Assembly (NCBI GenBank): GCA_007116105.1
Contig: SKJA01000132.1
Span: 1-6,651, forward strand
Direction of reading: 5' to 3'
DNA: 6,651 nt
DNA from: Candidatus Izemoplasma sp.
GTDB taxonomy: Bacteria > Bacillota_I > Bacilli_A > Izemoplasmatales > Izemoplasmataceae
The translations under genes were made by a program, and so were the position numbers. The notes beneath the pieces are model-generated. The model ran no database searches. It was not told the DNA's origin and saw only the letters and a list, made by a program, of their open reading frames with translations. This document shows positions 1 to 5,408 of this stretch, piece by piece. Position 1 is the first letter of the stretch. Each line of letters starts with the position of its first letter.

Positions 1-189
1 AAGTTTGCCTTAGGCGATGTGATTGAAGTCTTTTCTCCTCAACGTGAGACACTGTCTTTTACGGTCGAATCCTTGCTTGATGAAGCCCATCGTCCCATCC
101 CTGACGCACCCAATCCCAAAGCTCAACTCACCATCAATGCGCCCTTTCCTTTAAAACCTTATGATCTCTTACGCAAAGTTGTGTTTTAA
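1..189 (+). CDS. U32 family peptidase / tRNA hydroxylation protein, C-terminal fragment
   Basis: An open frame enters from the left edge and stops at TAA 187-189, giving the last 62 residues of a protein. The visible part starts KFALGDVIEVFSP, carries a segment reading FTVESLLDEAHRPIPDAPNP, and ends PYDLLRKVVF. This resembles the C-terminal beta-rich domain of U32 collagenase-like proteins, which typically has a GD-x-hydrophobic-E turn and a closing 'LLRK' tail. In Bacillus subtilis the U32 pair YrrN/YrrO (TrhP1/TrhP2, needed for 5-hydroxyuridine at the tRNA wobble position) lies just upstream of udk and greA, so the location supports the call. Here udk is missing between it and greA. The catalytic part lies outside the window, so peptidase versus tRNA-modification activity cannot be judged. 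The family call rests on a short tail plus context. Confidence 0.72.
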   Translation, partial: KFALGDVIEVFSPQRETLSFTVESLLDEAHRPIPDAPNPKAQLTINAPFPLKPYDLLRKVVF

Positions 190-192
190 TAA

Positions 193-208
193 TTGAGCGG
201 CGCCTCAA
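193..208. repeat. Short inverted repeat over the greA -35 region
   Basis: TTGAG (193-197) is complementary to CTCAA (204-208) across a 6-nt centre that itself contains the palindrome GGCGCC (199-204). It lacks a following T-run, so it does not look like a terminator. It covers the proposed -35 hexamer, which is where an operator could sit, but 5-bp arms can arise by chance. Confidence 0.35.
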
Positions 209-221
209 AATATGATAAACT
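193..221 (+). promoter_or_regulatory. Probable sigma-A type promoter of greA
   Basis: TTGAGC (193-198) and TAAACT (216-221) are separated by 17 nt, and each matches the TTGACA/TATAAT consensus at four of six positions. Transcription would start near 228, leaving a leader of about 20 nt before the AGGAGG site (237-242) and the greA ATG at 247. TATGAT at 211-216 is a better -10 by sequence but has no -35 at the right distance. This is the only intergenic space before greA. No terminator is seen after the U32 gene, so read-through from upstream is also possible. Confidence 0.4.
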
Positions 222-246
222 GTAACAGTATTTAATAGGAGGCACT

Positions 247-714
247 ATGGAAAATAATAAATTTCAATTGACCCAAGCGGGCATTGATCGGTACAAAGAA
301 GAACTAGAACGTTTAAAGTCGGTCGACCGCCCACGTAACTTAGAAGCGCTTAAAGACGCTCGAGCTCAAGGTGATCTCAGTGAAAACGCCGATTACGATG
401 CGGCCAGAGAAGAACAAGCGCGCATTGAAGCACGCATCAAAGAACTAGAAAACGTCTTAAAAAATGTTGAACTCATCAAAGAAAATAGAGGCAACATCGT
501 GAGCATCGGGAAGAAAGTCAGCCTACAACTCAACGATAAACCAGCCCTTGACTACACCTTGGTCGGTTCGTTAGAAGCCAACCCTTTTGAGCTGAAAATT
601 TCCAACGAATCACCGATTGGAAAAGCGATCATTGGCCTCAAAGAAAACGACGAAAAAGAAGTCAAAACCGAAGCCAATAGAGTCGTCAAAGTCAAAGTGC
701 TTAAAGTGTACTAA
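247..714 (+). CDS. greA: Transcript cleavage/elongation factor GreA
   Basis: This 155-residue protein is the usual GreA length. GreA enters the RNA polymerase secondary channel and stimulates the enzyme's own cleavage of backtracked RNA so that elongation resumes. Residues 1 to about 78 form the N-terminal antiparallel coiled coil, with the conserved tip GDLSENADYDAAREEQ at 42-57. D43 and E46 correspond to the acidic pair (D41/E44 in E. coli GreA) that holds the second metal ion. Residues from about 82 to 155 form the FKBP-like C-terminal domain, with the signature SNESPIGKAIIGLK at 119-132. AGGAGG at 237-242 lies 4 nt before the ATG, a slightly short spacer. A probable promoter lies just upstream, and the stop codon is built into a terminator hairpin. 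GreA next to a U32 gene and mtnN matches the Bacillus order. The intact acidic tip argues against a Gfh-type inhibitory paralogue. Confidence 0.97.
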   Translation: MENNKFQLTQAGIDRYKEELERLKSVDRPRNLEALKDARAQGDLSENADYDAAREEQARIEARIKELENVLKNVELIKENRGNIVSIGKKVSLQLNDKPALDYTLVGSLEANPFELKISNESPIGKAIIGLKENDEKEVKTEANRVVKVKVLKVY

Positions 715-740
715 AAAAGAATGGCTCCCATTCTTTTTTT
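713..740 (+). terminator. Rho-independent terminator after greA, upstream of mtnN
   Basis: The arms AAAAAAGAATGG (713-724) and CCATTCTTTTTT (728-739) pair over 12 bp around a 3-nt CTC loop, followed by T to position 740. The hairpin begins inside the greA stop codon. The stem is AT-rich (three GC pairs in 12), so it may be leaky. Because it has an A-tract on the left and a T-tract on the right it could work in both directions. The ribosome binding site of mtnN follows only 2 nt later. Confidence 0.8.
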
Positions 741-755
741 AAAAGGAGGGTTTCG

Positions 756-1436
756 ATGCGCATCGGCTTAATCTTTGCGATGGACGTTGAAAAACAAGCG
801 TTTCAAAGTCTTTTAAAAGGGTATCCTCTAAAACCACTCGACGGGTTCGAGGGTTTTTTGATAGAACACGAACACCATCAATTTTATGGTGTCCTTTGTG
901 GTGTGGGAAAAGTACAGGCAGCCTACACCACGACCAAGCTTTTAAGCACCGTTGATCTTGATCTGATCATCAATGTCGGCGTCGCGGGAGGGCTGTCCCT
1001 GACTCCTCAAAGTTTGTTGATTGCGGACCAAGTGGTCTATCATGATGTTGACTTAAAAGCCTTTAATTATGCGCCTGGCGCTCTGCCTCAACACCCTGAA
1101 CCTTTTCAAGCAGACGCAGCCTCTTTGGCACGGTTTAAAACCATGGATTTAAGTGGTCCTTTTCCCGTGCACTTTGGTATGATCGCTTCAGGCGATCAAT
1201 TTGTGACCTCAAAACAAACACTGTTTCATATTTTGTCACGCTTTCCACAGGTTCAAGCCGTCGATATGGAAGCCGCGGGTATCGCCCATGTCGCGACACT
1301 TGAGAACGTACCCTTTTTGATCATTCGTGCCATCAGTGATACCTTAGGCAGTGAAGCGCAAACACACGATTTCAAAACGTTTGTTGAAAAAGCTTCCATG
1401 CAAGCGGCAAAGTTGGTCTTAAAGGTGGTGCTTTAA
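756..1436 (+). CDS. mtnN: 5'-methylthioadenosine/S-adenosylhomocysteine nucleosidase
   Basis: This 226-residue PNP/UDP-family nucleosidase (family length about 230) splits adenine from methylthioadenosine, S-adenosylhomocysteine and 5'-deoxyadenosine in the cytoplasm. That removes inhibitory SAM by-products and feeds methionine and adenine salvage. Visible family motifs are the start MRIGLIFAMDVE with E12 at the position of the catalytic-site Glu12 of E. coli MTAN, NVGVAGGL at 73-80, YHDVDLKAFNY at 95-105, SGD at 145-147, VDMEAAGIAHV at 169-179 with E172 (the ribose-binding Glu), and RAISD at 191-195 with D195 as the general acid. AAAGGAGG at 742-749 sits 6 nt before the ATG. The gene follows the greA terminator directly, so it must depend on read-through or on a promoter inside greA. 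The next gene begins at the base after its stop. Confidence 0.96.
   Translation: MRIGLIFAMDVEKQAFQSLLKGYPLKPLDGFEGFLIEHEHHQFYGVLCGVGKVQAAYTTTKLLSTVDLDLIINVGVAGGLSLTPQSLLIADQVVYHDVDLKAFNYAPGALPQHPEPFQADAASLARFKTMDLSGPFPVHFGMIASGDQFVTSKQTLFHILSRFPQVQAVDMEAAGIAHVATLENVPFLIIRAISDTLGSEAQTHDFKTFVEKASMQAAKLVLKVVL
1421..1428 (+). promoter_or_regulatory. Ribosome binding site supporting the GTG start of the metalloprotease
   Basis: AAAGGTGG lies inside the last codons of mtnN, 8 nt before the GTG at 1437. It departs from AGGAGG by one base, but its position supports the GTG that abuts the mtnN TAA (1434-1436). Confidence 0.55.
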
Positions 1437-2156
1437 GTGTTCATCAATCTTGAACTTGAAGGCCAACAGTATCGTTTTGATGTTTTTTTCCGCGCGAGTC
1501 AAAAACGGATCATCATCAAACCTTTTGGCCACCATCATTTCCGTGTCACCGCGCCTAAATACACCCCTAAATATGTCATCAAAGGGATGTTAGAACAAGA
1601 CCTTTCATGGCGGAAGACACTGCCTAACGTGTGGAGTTATGACGAATATCTGATGTGGTCAACACACATCGACATTCAAGGCGAGCCTCACCGCGTTGAA
1701 TGGATGGAGTCCACCACCAACGAGGTGCGTTTACACGCCGGCGTCATCACCGTGATGACCAAAACGAAAGATCCCCAAAAAAAAGCACAACTCTTAAAAA
1801 ACTACATGATTCGTTTATTGTCTAAAGAAGTCTCTTGGCTGTTAGAAGATTATGCGCGTAAACAATCAGAAATCAACCTTGATGCCACGCGCTTACAGTT
1901 TAAACCCTATCGCACACGTTTTGGCTCATGTCATGCAAAAGACCGCGTGCTCAGCTTCAACTTAGTGTTGGCTCATTATCCCAAAGCCTACTTAGAATAT
2001 GTGTTTGTCCATGAAATTGTCCATCTAAAAGTCCCGCACCACGGCGCTGAGTTTTACCAAACCTTAAGTCGCCTTCTGCCGGGTCATGAACAACTTCGAC
2101 ACGAGTTAAACGAGCATCATGCAGCGTACTTCAAACATCCGGAGGAGACACTATGA
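1437..2156 (+). CDS. YgjP/DUF45-type zinc metalloprotease
   Basis: This 239-residue protein has the layout of the YgjP-like (DUF45/WLM-related) metallopeptidase family. A beta-rich N-terminal half (about 1-110) includes the RIIIKPFGHHHFRVTAP strand region at 24-40. A helical linker follows, then RTRFGSCHAKDRVLSFNLVL at 159-178, matching the family's 'R-[WF]-GSC' signature. Next comes the zinc site VHEIVHLKVPHH at 191-202, where H192 and H196 are zinc ligands, E193 is the catalytic base, and H202 in the 'HHGAEFY' segment is the likely third ligand. No signal peptide or membrane segment is seen, so it should be cytoplasmic. Physiological substrates of the family are poorly known. It starts with GTG directly after the mtnN stop, and its stop overlaps the yqeG start by 4 nt, so it joins the greA/mtnN side to the yqe run. 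The family call is firm, the biological role unknown. Confidence 0.88.
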   Translation: MFINLELEGQQYRFDVFFRASQKRIIIKPFGHHHFRVTAPKYTPKYVIKGMLEQDLSWRKTLPNVWSYDEYLMWSTHIDIQGEPHRVEWMESTTNEVRLHAGVITVMTKTKDPQKKAQLLKNYMIRLLSKEVSWLLEDYARKQSEINLDATRLQFKPYRTRFGSCHAKDRVLSFNLVLAHYPKAYLEYVFVHEIVHLKVPHHGAEFYQTLSRLLPGHEQLRHELNEHHAAYFKHPEETL

Positions 2157-2698
2157 TTCATTGGCTTATTTCTGCTACGCGTGTGTTGCCCATGGCGGTG
2201 TATAAGACGGTGTTTGAGCTTGATTATGAGGCGTACCGTGAGCACTATGACACCGTCATTTATGATTTGGACAACACCCTACTGCCCTACGACGACAGCA
2301 CCGTGACCGACCAAATATATCAATTGTTTGAGACGTTAAGCACCCTTGACTATAAAGTGATGATTGTCTCAAACAGTACATCAGCACGCGTTCAAGCCAC
2401 CGCTGAAGCACTGGGTGTCCCTTGGATTAAAAGTGCTAAAAAACCACTCAAAGGGGCGTTTTTCAAAGCACTCAAACACCTGGGCAGCACGCCCAAAAAG
2501 GCTCTGTTCATCGGCGATCAATTGATGACCGATGTTTGGGGCGCCAATCGGGCTGGACTGAATCCCATTTTAGTGCGTGCCATCAAACGAAAGTCTGAGA
2601 AGTGGTACACACGACTCAATCGTCGTTTAGAACAAAAAATGCTCATCAAACTCAGCCGTATTGAACCAGAAAAAGCGAAGGAGATTCAAACCTTATGA
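2153..2698 (+). CDS. yqeG: YqeG family HAD-type phosphatase
   Basis: This is a 181-residue subfamily IIIA HAD hydrolase of the YqeG type (YqeG is about 170 residues). HAD motif I is DLDNTL at 38-43, with D38 as the nucleophile and D40 as the acid/base. Motif II is SNS at 73-75, the motif III lysine is in AKKP at 95-98, and motif IV is GDQLMTD at 121-127. The N-terminal segment with P13 (residues 1-20) and the basic C-terminus also fit this family. The natural substrate is not established; related proteins dephosphorylate small phosphorylated metabolites such as phosphatidylglycerophosphate. GGAGGAG at 2141-2147 lies 5 nt before the ATG, and the ATGA overlap with the protease suggests translational coupling. 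The gene in front of yqeH is the standard position for YqeG. Confidence 0.93.
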   Translation: MIHWLISATRVLPMAVYKTVFELDYEAYREHYDTVIYDLDNTLLPYDDSTVTDQIYQLFETLSTLDYKVMIVSNSTSARVQATAEALGVPWIKSAKKPLKGAFFKALKHLGSTPKKALFIGDQLMTDVWGANRAGLNPILVRAIKRKSEKWYTRLNRRLEQKMLIKLSRIEPEKAKEIQTL

Positions 2699-3786
2699 GT
2701 GAAGAAACACTCTATTGCATCGGTTGTGGTGGTCCACTTCAAAACACGGACCCAGACCAAGCCTTTTATACCCCTAAAGCGCTCGATACACAGGAAAACC
2801 TGTTGTGCCAGCGTTGTTTTAGAATGCGTCATTATGGCATTCATGCCCCTTCCTTTTACGATGAAACGGCGATGCGTAAAACCCTCGATGAACTCAGCGC
2901 TAAACCTGGTGCGTTGGTGTGGGTGATGGATGCGTTTGATTTTGAGGGCACCATCCCAGCCTCGCTGATTAAACTTTCTCAAAGTAAGCCGACCCTCATC
3001 GTGATGAACAAACGTGATTTACTGCCCAAAGTCTTAAACGATCAAAAACTTCTGTTTCATCTTAAAAAACGCTTTAAAGACTACGGTATTTTCTATCAAG
3101 ACATCATCTTTGTGTCGGCGAAGAAAAAGCAAAACATTGATGCGCTCATCGAGCGCCTGCATGCGTTTGAGCCCACCCTCGATTTATACTTAATGGGCGC
3201 AACCAACGTGGGCAAGTCAAGTCTGCTCAACGCGATGCTAAGAGCCACCGGTGTTTCACAAGATGTGATCACCACCTCAAAACAAGAAGCCACCACGCAA
3301 TCACTGATTCCCATTCCTTTTGAATCTCGTATTTTGTACGACACACCAGGGCTTTTACTCGACCACAGCATTCAACGTTTTTTAGCCGCAAATGAAGCCT
3401 ATGTGCTCATGAGTGAACGTGAAATCAAAGGTCGTGTCTATCAACTCAATCCGGAACAAACGCTCTTTTTTGGTGGGTTAGTGCAACTTGATTACGAGGC
3501 GGGAGAACGGGCTTCGATTGTCGTGTATCTCCCTCAAAGTTTAGCCATCCATCGCCGTAAACTAGAAGGCAGCGAAGCCTTCTTCAAACAACATTTAGGC
3601 ACCTTGTTGACCCCGCCCTCAGGCGCTCAGCTGCACTACGGTGTGAGCCACTTCACCCTCGATCATAAAAAGAAACACGACTTGGTCTTACCAGGATTAG
3701 GTTTTGTCAGTCTTAAAGGGGTTAAAACGATGTCGGTGAGACATCCCAAATCGATGCGGGTCTTTGTCAAAGAAGCGATGATATGA
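2695..3786 (+). CDS. yqeH: Circularly permuted ribosome biogenesis GTPase YqeH
   Basis: This 363-residue protein has the complete YqeH architecture. The N-terminal zinc finger uses C8, C11, C38 and C41 (CIGC ... CQRC). A circularly permuted GTPase domain follows, with G4 first (NKRD 105-108), then G5 (SAK 141-143), the P-loop G1 (GATNVGKS 168-175) with a Thr-rich switch around 193-201 (TTSKQEATT), and G3 (DTPG 216-219). The C-terminal part (about 225-363) is the domain that binds RNA or proteins. YqeH is needed for 30S subunit assembly in B. subtilis, and plant and mitochondrial relatives (NOA1) share the fold. The ATGA overlap with yqeG sets the start; AAGGAG at 2678-2683 is 11 nt upstream, rather far, so coupling may matter. 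In Bacillus aroE/aroD, yqeI and nadD follow; here yqeK follows directly. Confidence 0.97.
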   Translation: MSEETLYCIGCGGPLQNTDPDQAFYTPKALDTQENLLCQRCFRMRHYGIHAPSFYDETAMRKTLDELSAKPGALVWVMDAFDFEGTIPASLIKLSQSKPTLIVMNKRDLLPKVLNDQKLLFHLKKRFKDYGIFYQDIIFVSAKKKQNIDALIERLHAFEPTLDLYLMGATNVGKSSLLNAMLRATGVSQDVITTSKQEATTQSLIPIPFESRILYDTPGLLLDHSIQRFLAANEAYVLMSEREIKGRVYQLNPEQTLFFGGLVQLDYEAGERASIVVYLPQSLAIHRRKLEGSEAFFKQHLGTLLTPPSGAQLHYGVSHFTLDHKKKHDLVLPGLGFVSLKGVKTMSVRHPKSMRVFVKEAMI

Positions 3787-4358
3787 TCGAACACATTCAA
3801 CAAGATTTAAAAACCATTTTCGCAGGGGATCCGCGTCGCTTAAAACACATCCATGGCGTGTTTGAAACGGCGATGGCTCTGGCCAAACATTACGGTGCCG
3901 ATGGGCACGCGTGTGCCGTCGCGGCGCTGCTTCATGACATCACCAAAAACGCCCCGCATGCGTGGCAGTTAGAACAACTCAAAGCGCATGGCGATGAGGT
4001 GCTTGCTCAACGTTACACAGCACCTTTTTATCACGGGTTCACCGCCGCCTATGTGGCGCAAGAAACCTACCACATCGACAATGAGGACATTCTCAACGCC
4101 ATCCGCTACCACACCGTGGGCCGACCTGCGATGAGTCTGTGTGAAAAAATCATCTTTGTCGCAGATTATTGCGAACCACACCGCCCTCATGCGACGGCAA
4201 AAACCGTCCATGCGTTAGCGTTTAACGATTTGGATGAAGCGGTCTACGCCGCGTTATCGTTTGCGACAGACTACCATCAATCTCAAGGCGATCTTGTGCC
4301 TGAGGTTGCTCTTGAAACATTAGCACACTATAAAGGAGTTCTTGATGAAAAAACTTGA
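3783..4358 (+). CDS. yqeK: YqeK, HD-domain Ap4A symmetrical hydrolase
   Basis: This 191-residue HD-domain phosphohydrolase matches YqeK, shown in Gram-positive bacteria to split diadenosine tetraphosphate symmetrically into two ADP. Ap4A is a by-product of tRNA synthetases that builds up under stress. Metal-site residues in order are H22 (RLKHIHGV), H51-D52 (LLHDITK), H84 (FYHGFTAA), H110 (IRYHTVGRP) and D128 (FVADYCEPHRP); this order and spacing are typical. It overlaps yqeH by 4 nt (ATGA) and has only a weak purine stretch (AGAAG, 3771-3775), so translation probably depends on ribosomes ending yqeH. In most relatives nadD lies directly upstream of yqeK, sometimes fused to it; nadD is missing here. 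The last 14 nt overlap rsfS. Confidence 0.95.
   Translation: MIEHIQQDLKTIFAGDPRRLKHIHGVFETAMALAKHYGADGHACAVAALLHDITKNAPHAWQLEQLKAHGDEVLAQRYTAPFYHGFTAAYVAQETYHIDNEDILNAIRYHTVGRPAMSLCEKIIFVADYCEPHRPHATAKTVHALAFNDLDEAVYAALSFATDYHQSQGDLVPEVALETLAHYKGVLDEKT
4332..4338 (+). promoter_or_regulatory. Ribosome binding site that decides the rsfS start
   Basis: AAAGGAG inside the end of yqeK is 6 nt from the ATG at 4345 but only 3 nt from the in-frame TTG at 4342. The ATG is therefore the likely start. Confidence 0.75.
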
Positions 4359-4683
4359 TTTAATTTTAAAAAGCTTAGACGATTTAAAACTACTCGACAT
4401 CTTAGTCTACGACATGCGGGGACGCAGTCCGTTTTTTGATTATGTCGTGTTAACCACGGCGACCAATAAACGACAATTACAAGCCAGCGCAAAACGTGTG
4501 AAAGACGCCCTAACGGAATCGTCATTGGCGATGCCAAAAACAGAAGGTGACGATGAGGCCGCATGGCTGTTGATCGACGCTGAAGAGATCATTGTCAATG
4601 TCTTTTTAGGTGACGAACGCGCGTTTTATCACTTTGAAAAATTGTGGCCAGATGTGCCACATTGGGCCTATGACGGCGCGTGA
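4345..4683 (+). CDS. rsfS: Ribosomal silencing factor RsfS
   Basis: The 112-residue protein is a full-length RsfS (YbeB/Iojap family, about 105-120 residues). RsfS binds uL14 on the 50S subunit and blocks joining with 30S when nutrients are short. Numbered from M1 at the ATG, the hallmarks are the VYDMRGRSPFFDYVVLTTAT segment at about 21-40 (family 'D-x-S-x-x-x-D-[YF]-[FV]-V'), the EG pair in TEGDDEAAWLLIDAEE, and the closing ERAFYHFEKLW. The family's usual 'V-H-[VI]-F' strand reads VNVF here, with Asn in place of His. The upstream TTG at 4342 would add one Met but is too near the ribosome binding site. The gene overlaps yqeK by 14 nt and the following methyltransferase by 14 nt, consistent with one transcript and coupled translation. 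yqeK-rsfS is a widely conserved pair. Confidence 0.95.
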   Translation: MKKLDLILKSLDDLKLLDILVYDMRGRSPFFDYVVLTTATNKRQLQASAKRVKDALTESSLAMPKTEGDDEAAWLLIDAEEIIVNVFLGDERAFYHFEKLWPDVPHWAYDGA

Positions 4684-5341
4684 TTCCTACGCCTTGTTGG
4701 CACCGTTTTACGAGCGCTTCCACGACCAAACCCGCCTTCACGAACTACGTCAAATCGTCATGCGTGAAACCACACCCTGTCAGACACTCGATGTCGGCGC
4801 AGGCACAGGCCTTATGGGCCGGTATTTAGCGCATCAAGGGTACGATGTTACGTTGCTCGACGCCAGTGCGACGATGCTTGATAAGGCTCAAGAGTACGCC
4901 CTGCAAGAAGGGTTGCGTTTGAACTACCTTCAACAATCGATGCTTGCACACTATCCTTTAGAAGCTGAACTGATTGTGGCGTCGATGGACGTGATCAATC
5001 ATTTGCCTGACCTTGACGCGGTCCAGATTTTCTTTGATAGGGTCTTTCAAGCCCTAAAAGATAAAGGGCGTTTCATTTTTGACTCCTTGACGTGTCAATA
5101 CATTCAAAGCCTCATCGGGTATCAAGAAACACTGCCGGTAAAGGGGCAATCACTGACGTGGACGGTCCAACACGGCGCCCACGCGTGCAGTCTTGAACAT
5201 CATTTCAGTGATGGCTTAAAAAACACTGTGATTCAAGAACGCAGTTATTCACCTGCGACGTTGATCTCTAAACTATCAAAATTTGCTTCCGTGCAACGAA
5301 AAACATTAAAGGACCGTCATGTCTTCATCGTCACTCGGTGA
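4670..5341 (+). CDS. yqeM: Class I SAM-dependent methyltransferase, YqeM-like
   Basis: This is a 223-residue protein with a Rossmann methyltransferase fold. Motif I is LDVGAGTG at 40-47, the acidic end of strand 2 is in LLDAS at 62-66 (D64), a motif IV-like segment is VASMDVINHL at 103-112, and a post-I helix region follows near 120-140. It lies directly after rsfS, the place of yqeM in Bacillus, and family members open with an 'YxxFAxxYDxL'-like segment, here SYALLAPFYERF. For that reason the ATG at 4670 is preferred over in-frame GTG 4610 or ATG 4652, which would add 20 or 6 residues with no family character. No ribosome binding site is visible before 4670, so translation probably relies on coupling to rsfS, overlapped by 14 nt. 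The methyl acceptor is unknown; the family role is not established. Confidence 0.85.
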   Translation: MTARDSYALLAPFYERFHDQTRLHELRQIVMRETTPCQTLDVGAGTGLMGRYLAHQGYDVTLLDASATMLDKAQEYALQEGLRLNYLQQSMLAHYPLEAELIVASMDVINHLPDLDAVQIFFDRVFQALKDKGRFIFDSLTCQYIQSLIGYQETLPVKGQSLTWTVQHGAHACSLEHHFSDGLKNTVIQERSYSPATLISKLSKFASVQRKTLKDRHVFIVTR

Positions 5342-5352
5342 AGACTTTTTTT
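5321..5352 (+). terminator. Rho-independent terminator closing the yqeG-yqeM run
   Basis: GTCTTCATCG (5321-5330) pairs with CGGTGAAGAC (5336-5345) over 10 bp with one G-U pair and a 5-nt TCACT loop, followed by seven T (5346-5352). The hairpin contains the last codons and the TGA (5339-5341) of the methyltransferase gene. It separates the housekeeping run from comEA/comEC. Confidence 0.85.
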
Positions 5353-5353
5353 A

Positions 5354-5390
5354 TTGTCATAAGTAACCTTCTAAATCCTGCGTATGAATG
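5354..5390 (+). promoter_or_regulatory. Possible comEA promoter region
   Basis: A new transcript should start between the terminator and comEA. TTGTCA (5354-5359) resembles a -35, and TATGAA (5383-5388) resembles a -10, but they are 23 nt apart, too far for a standard sigma-A promoter. TATGAATG (5383-5390) also matches six of eight bases of the streptococcal competence-sigma box TACGAATA. Either reading is weak. The interval 5353-5408 shows nothing else apart from the ribosome binding site AAAGGAGG at 5395-5402. Confidence 0.25.
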
Positions 5391-5408
5391 GAGTAAAGGA
5401 GGTTCTCA

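Noticed and set aside
190..246. Riboswitch or small RNA gene before greA
   Set aside because: The gap is only 57 nt and is fully accounted for by a promoter, a short inverted repeat and the ribosome binding site.
2699..2926. Plus-strand 75-codon frame starting 4 nt after the yqeH ATG
   Set aside because: It is read in another frame through yqeH, and the composition of its product is unlike a real protein.
2686..2982. Minus-strand open frame of 98 codons opposite yqeH
   Set aside because: It lies antisense to the zinc finger and early GTPase part of a certain gene, has no recognisable domain, and no promoter or ribosome binding site supports it.
3096..3371. Minus-strand open frame of 91 codons opposite the yqeH P-loop region
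   Set aside because: It is the shadow of highly conserved yqeH sequence, and its product looks like no known protein.
3969..4211. Minus-strand 80-codon frame opposite yqeK
   Set aside because: It is antisense to the HD domain with no domain, ribosome binding site or promoter of its own.
4342..4344. TTG as the rsfS start
   Set aside because: It is only 3 nt from the AAAGGAG site, while the adjacent ATG at 4345 has a normal 6-nt spacer.
4328..4564. Minus-strand 78-codon frame opposite rsfS
   Set aside because: It is a shadow of rsfS; no supporting signals.
756..5341. TGA read as tryptophan (mycoplasma code)
   Set aside because: TGA ends six consecutive genes exactly at family-appropriate lengths, and tryptophans at conserved positions are TGG.
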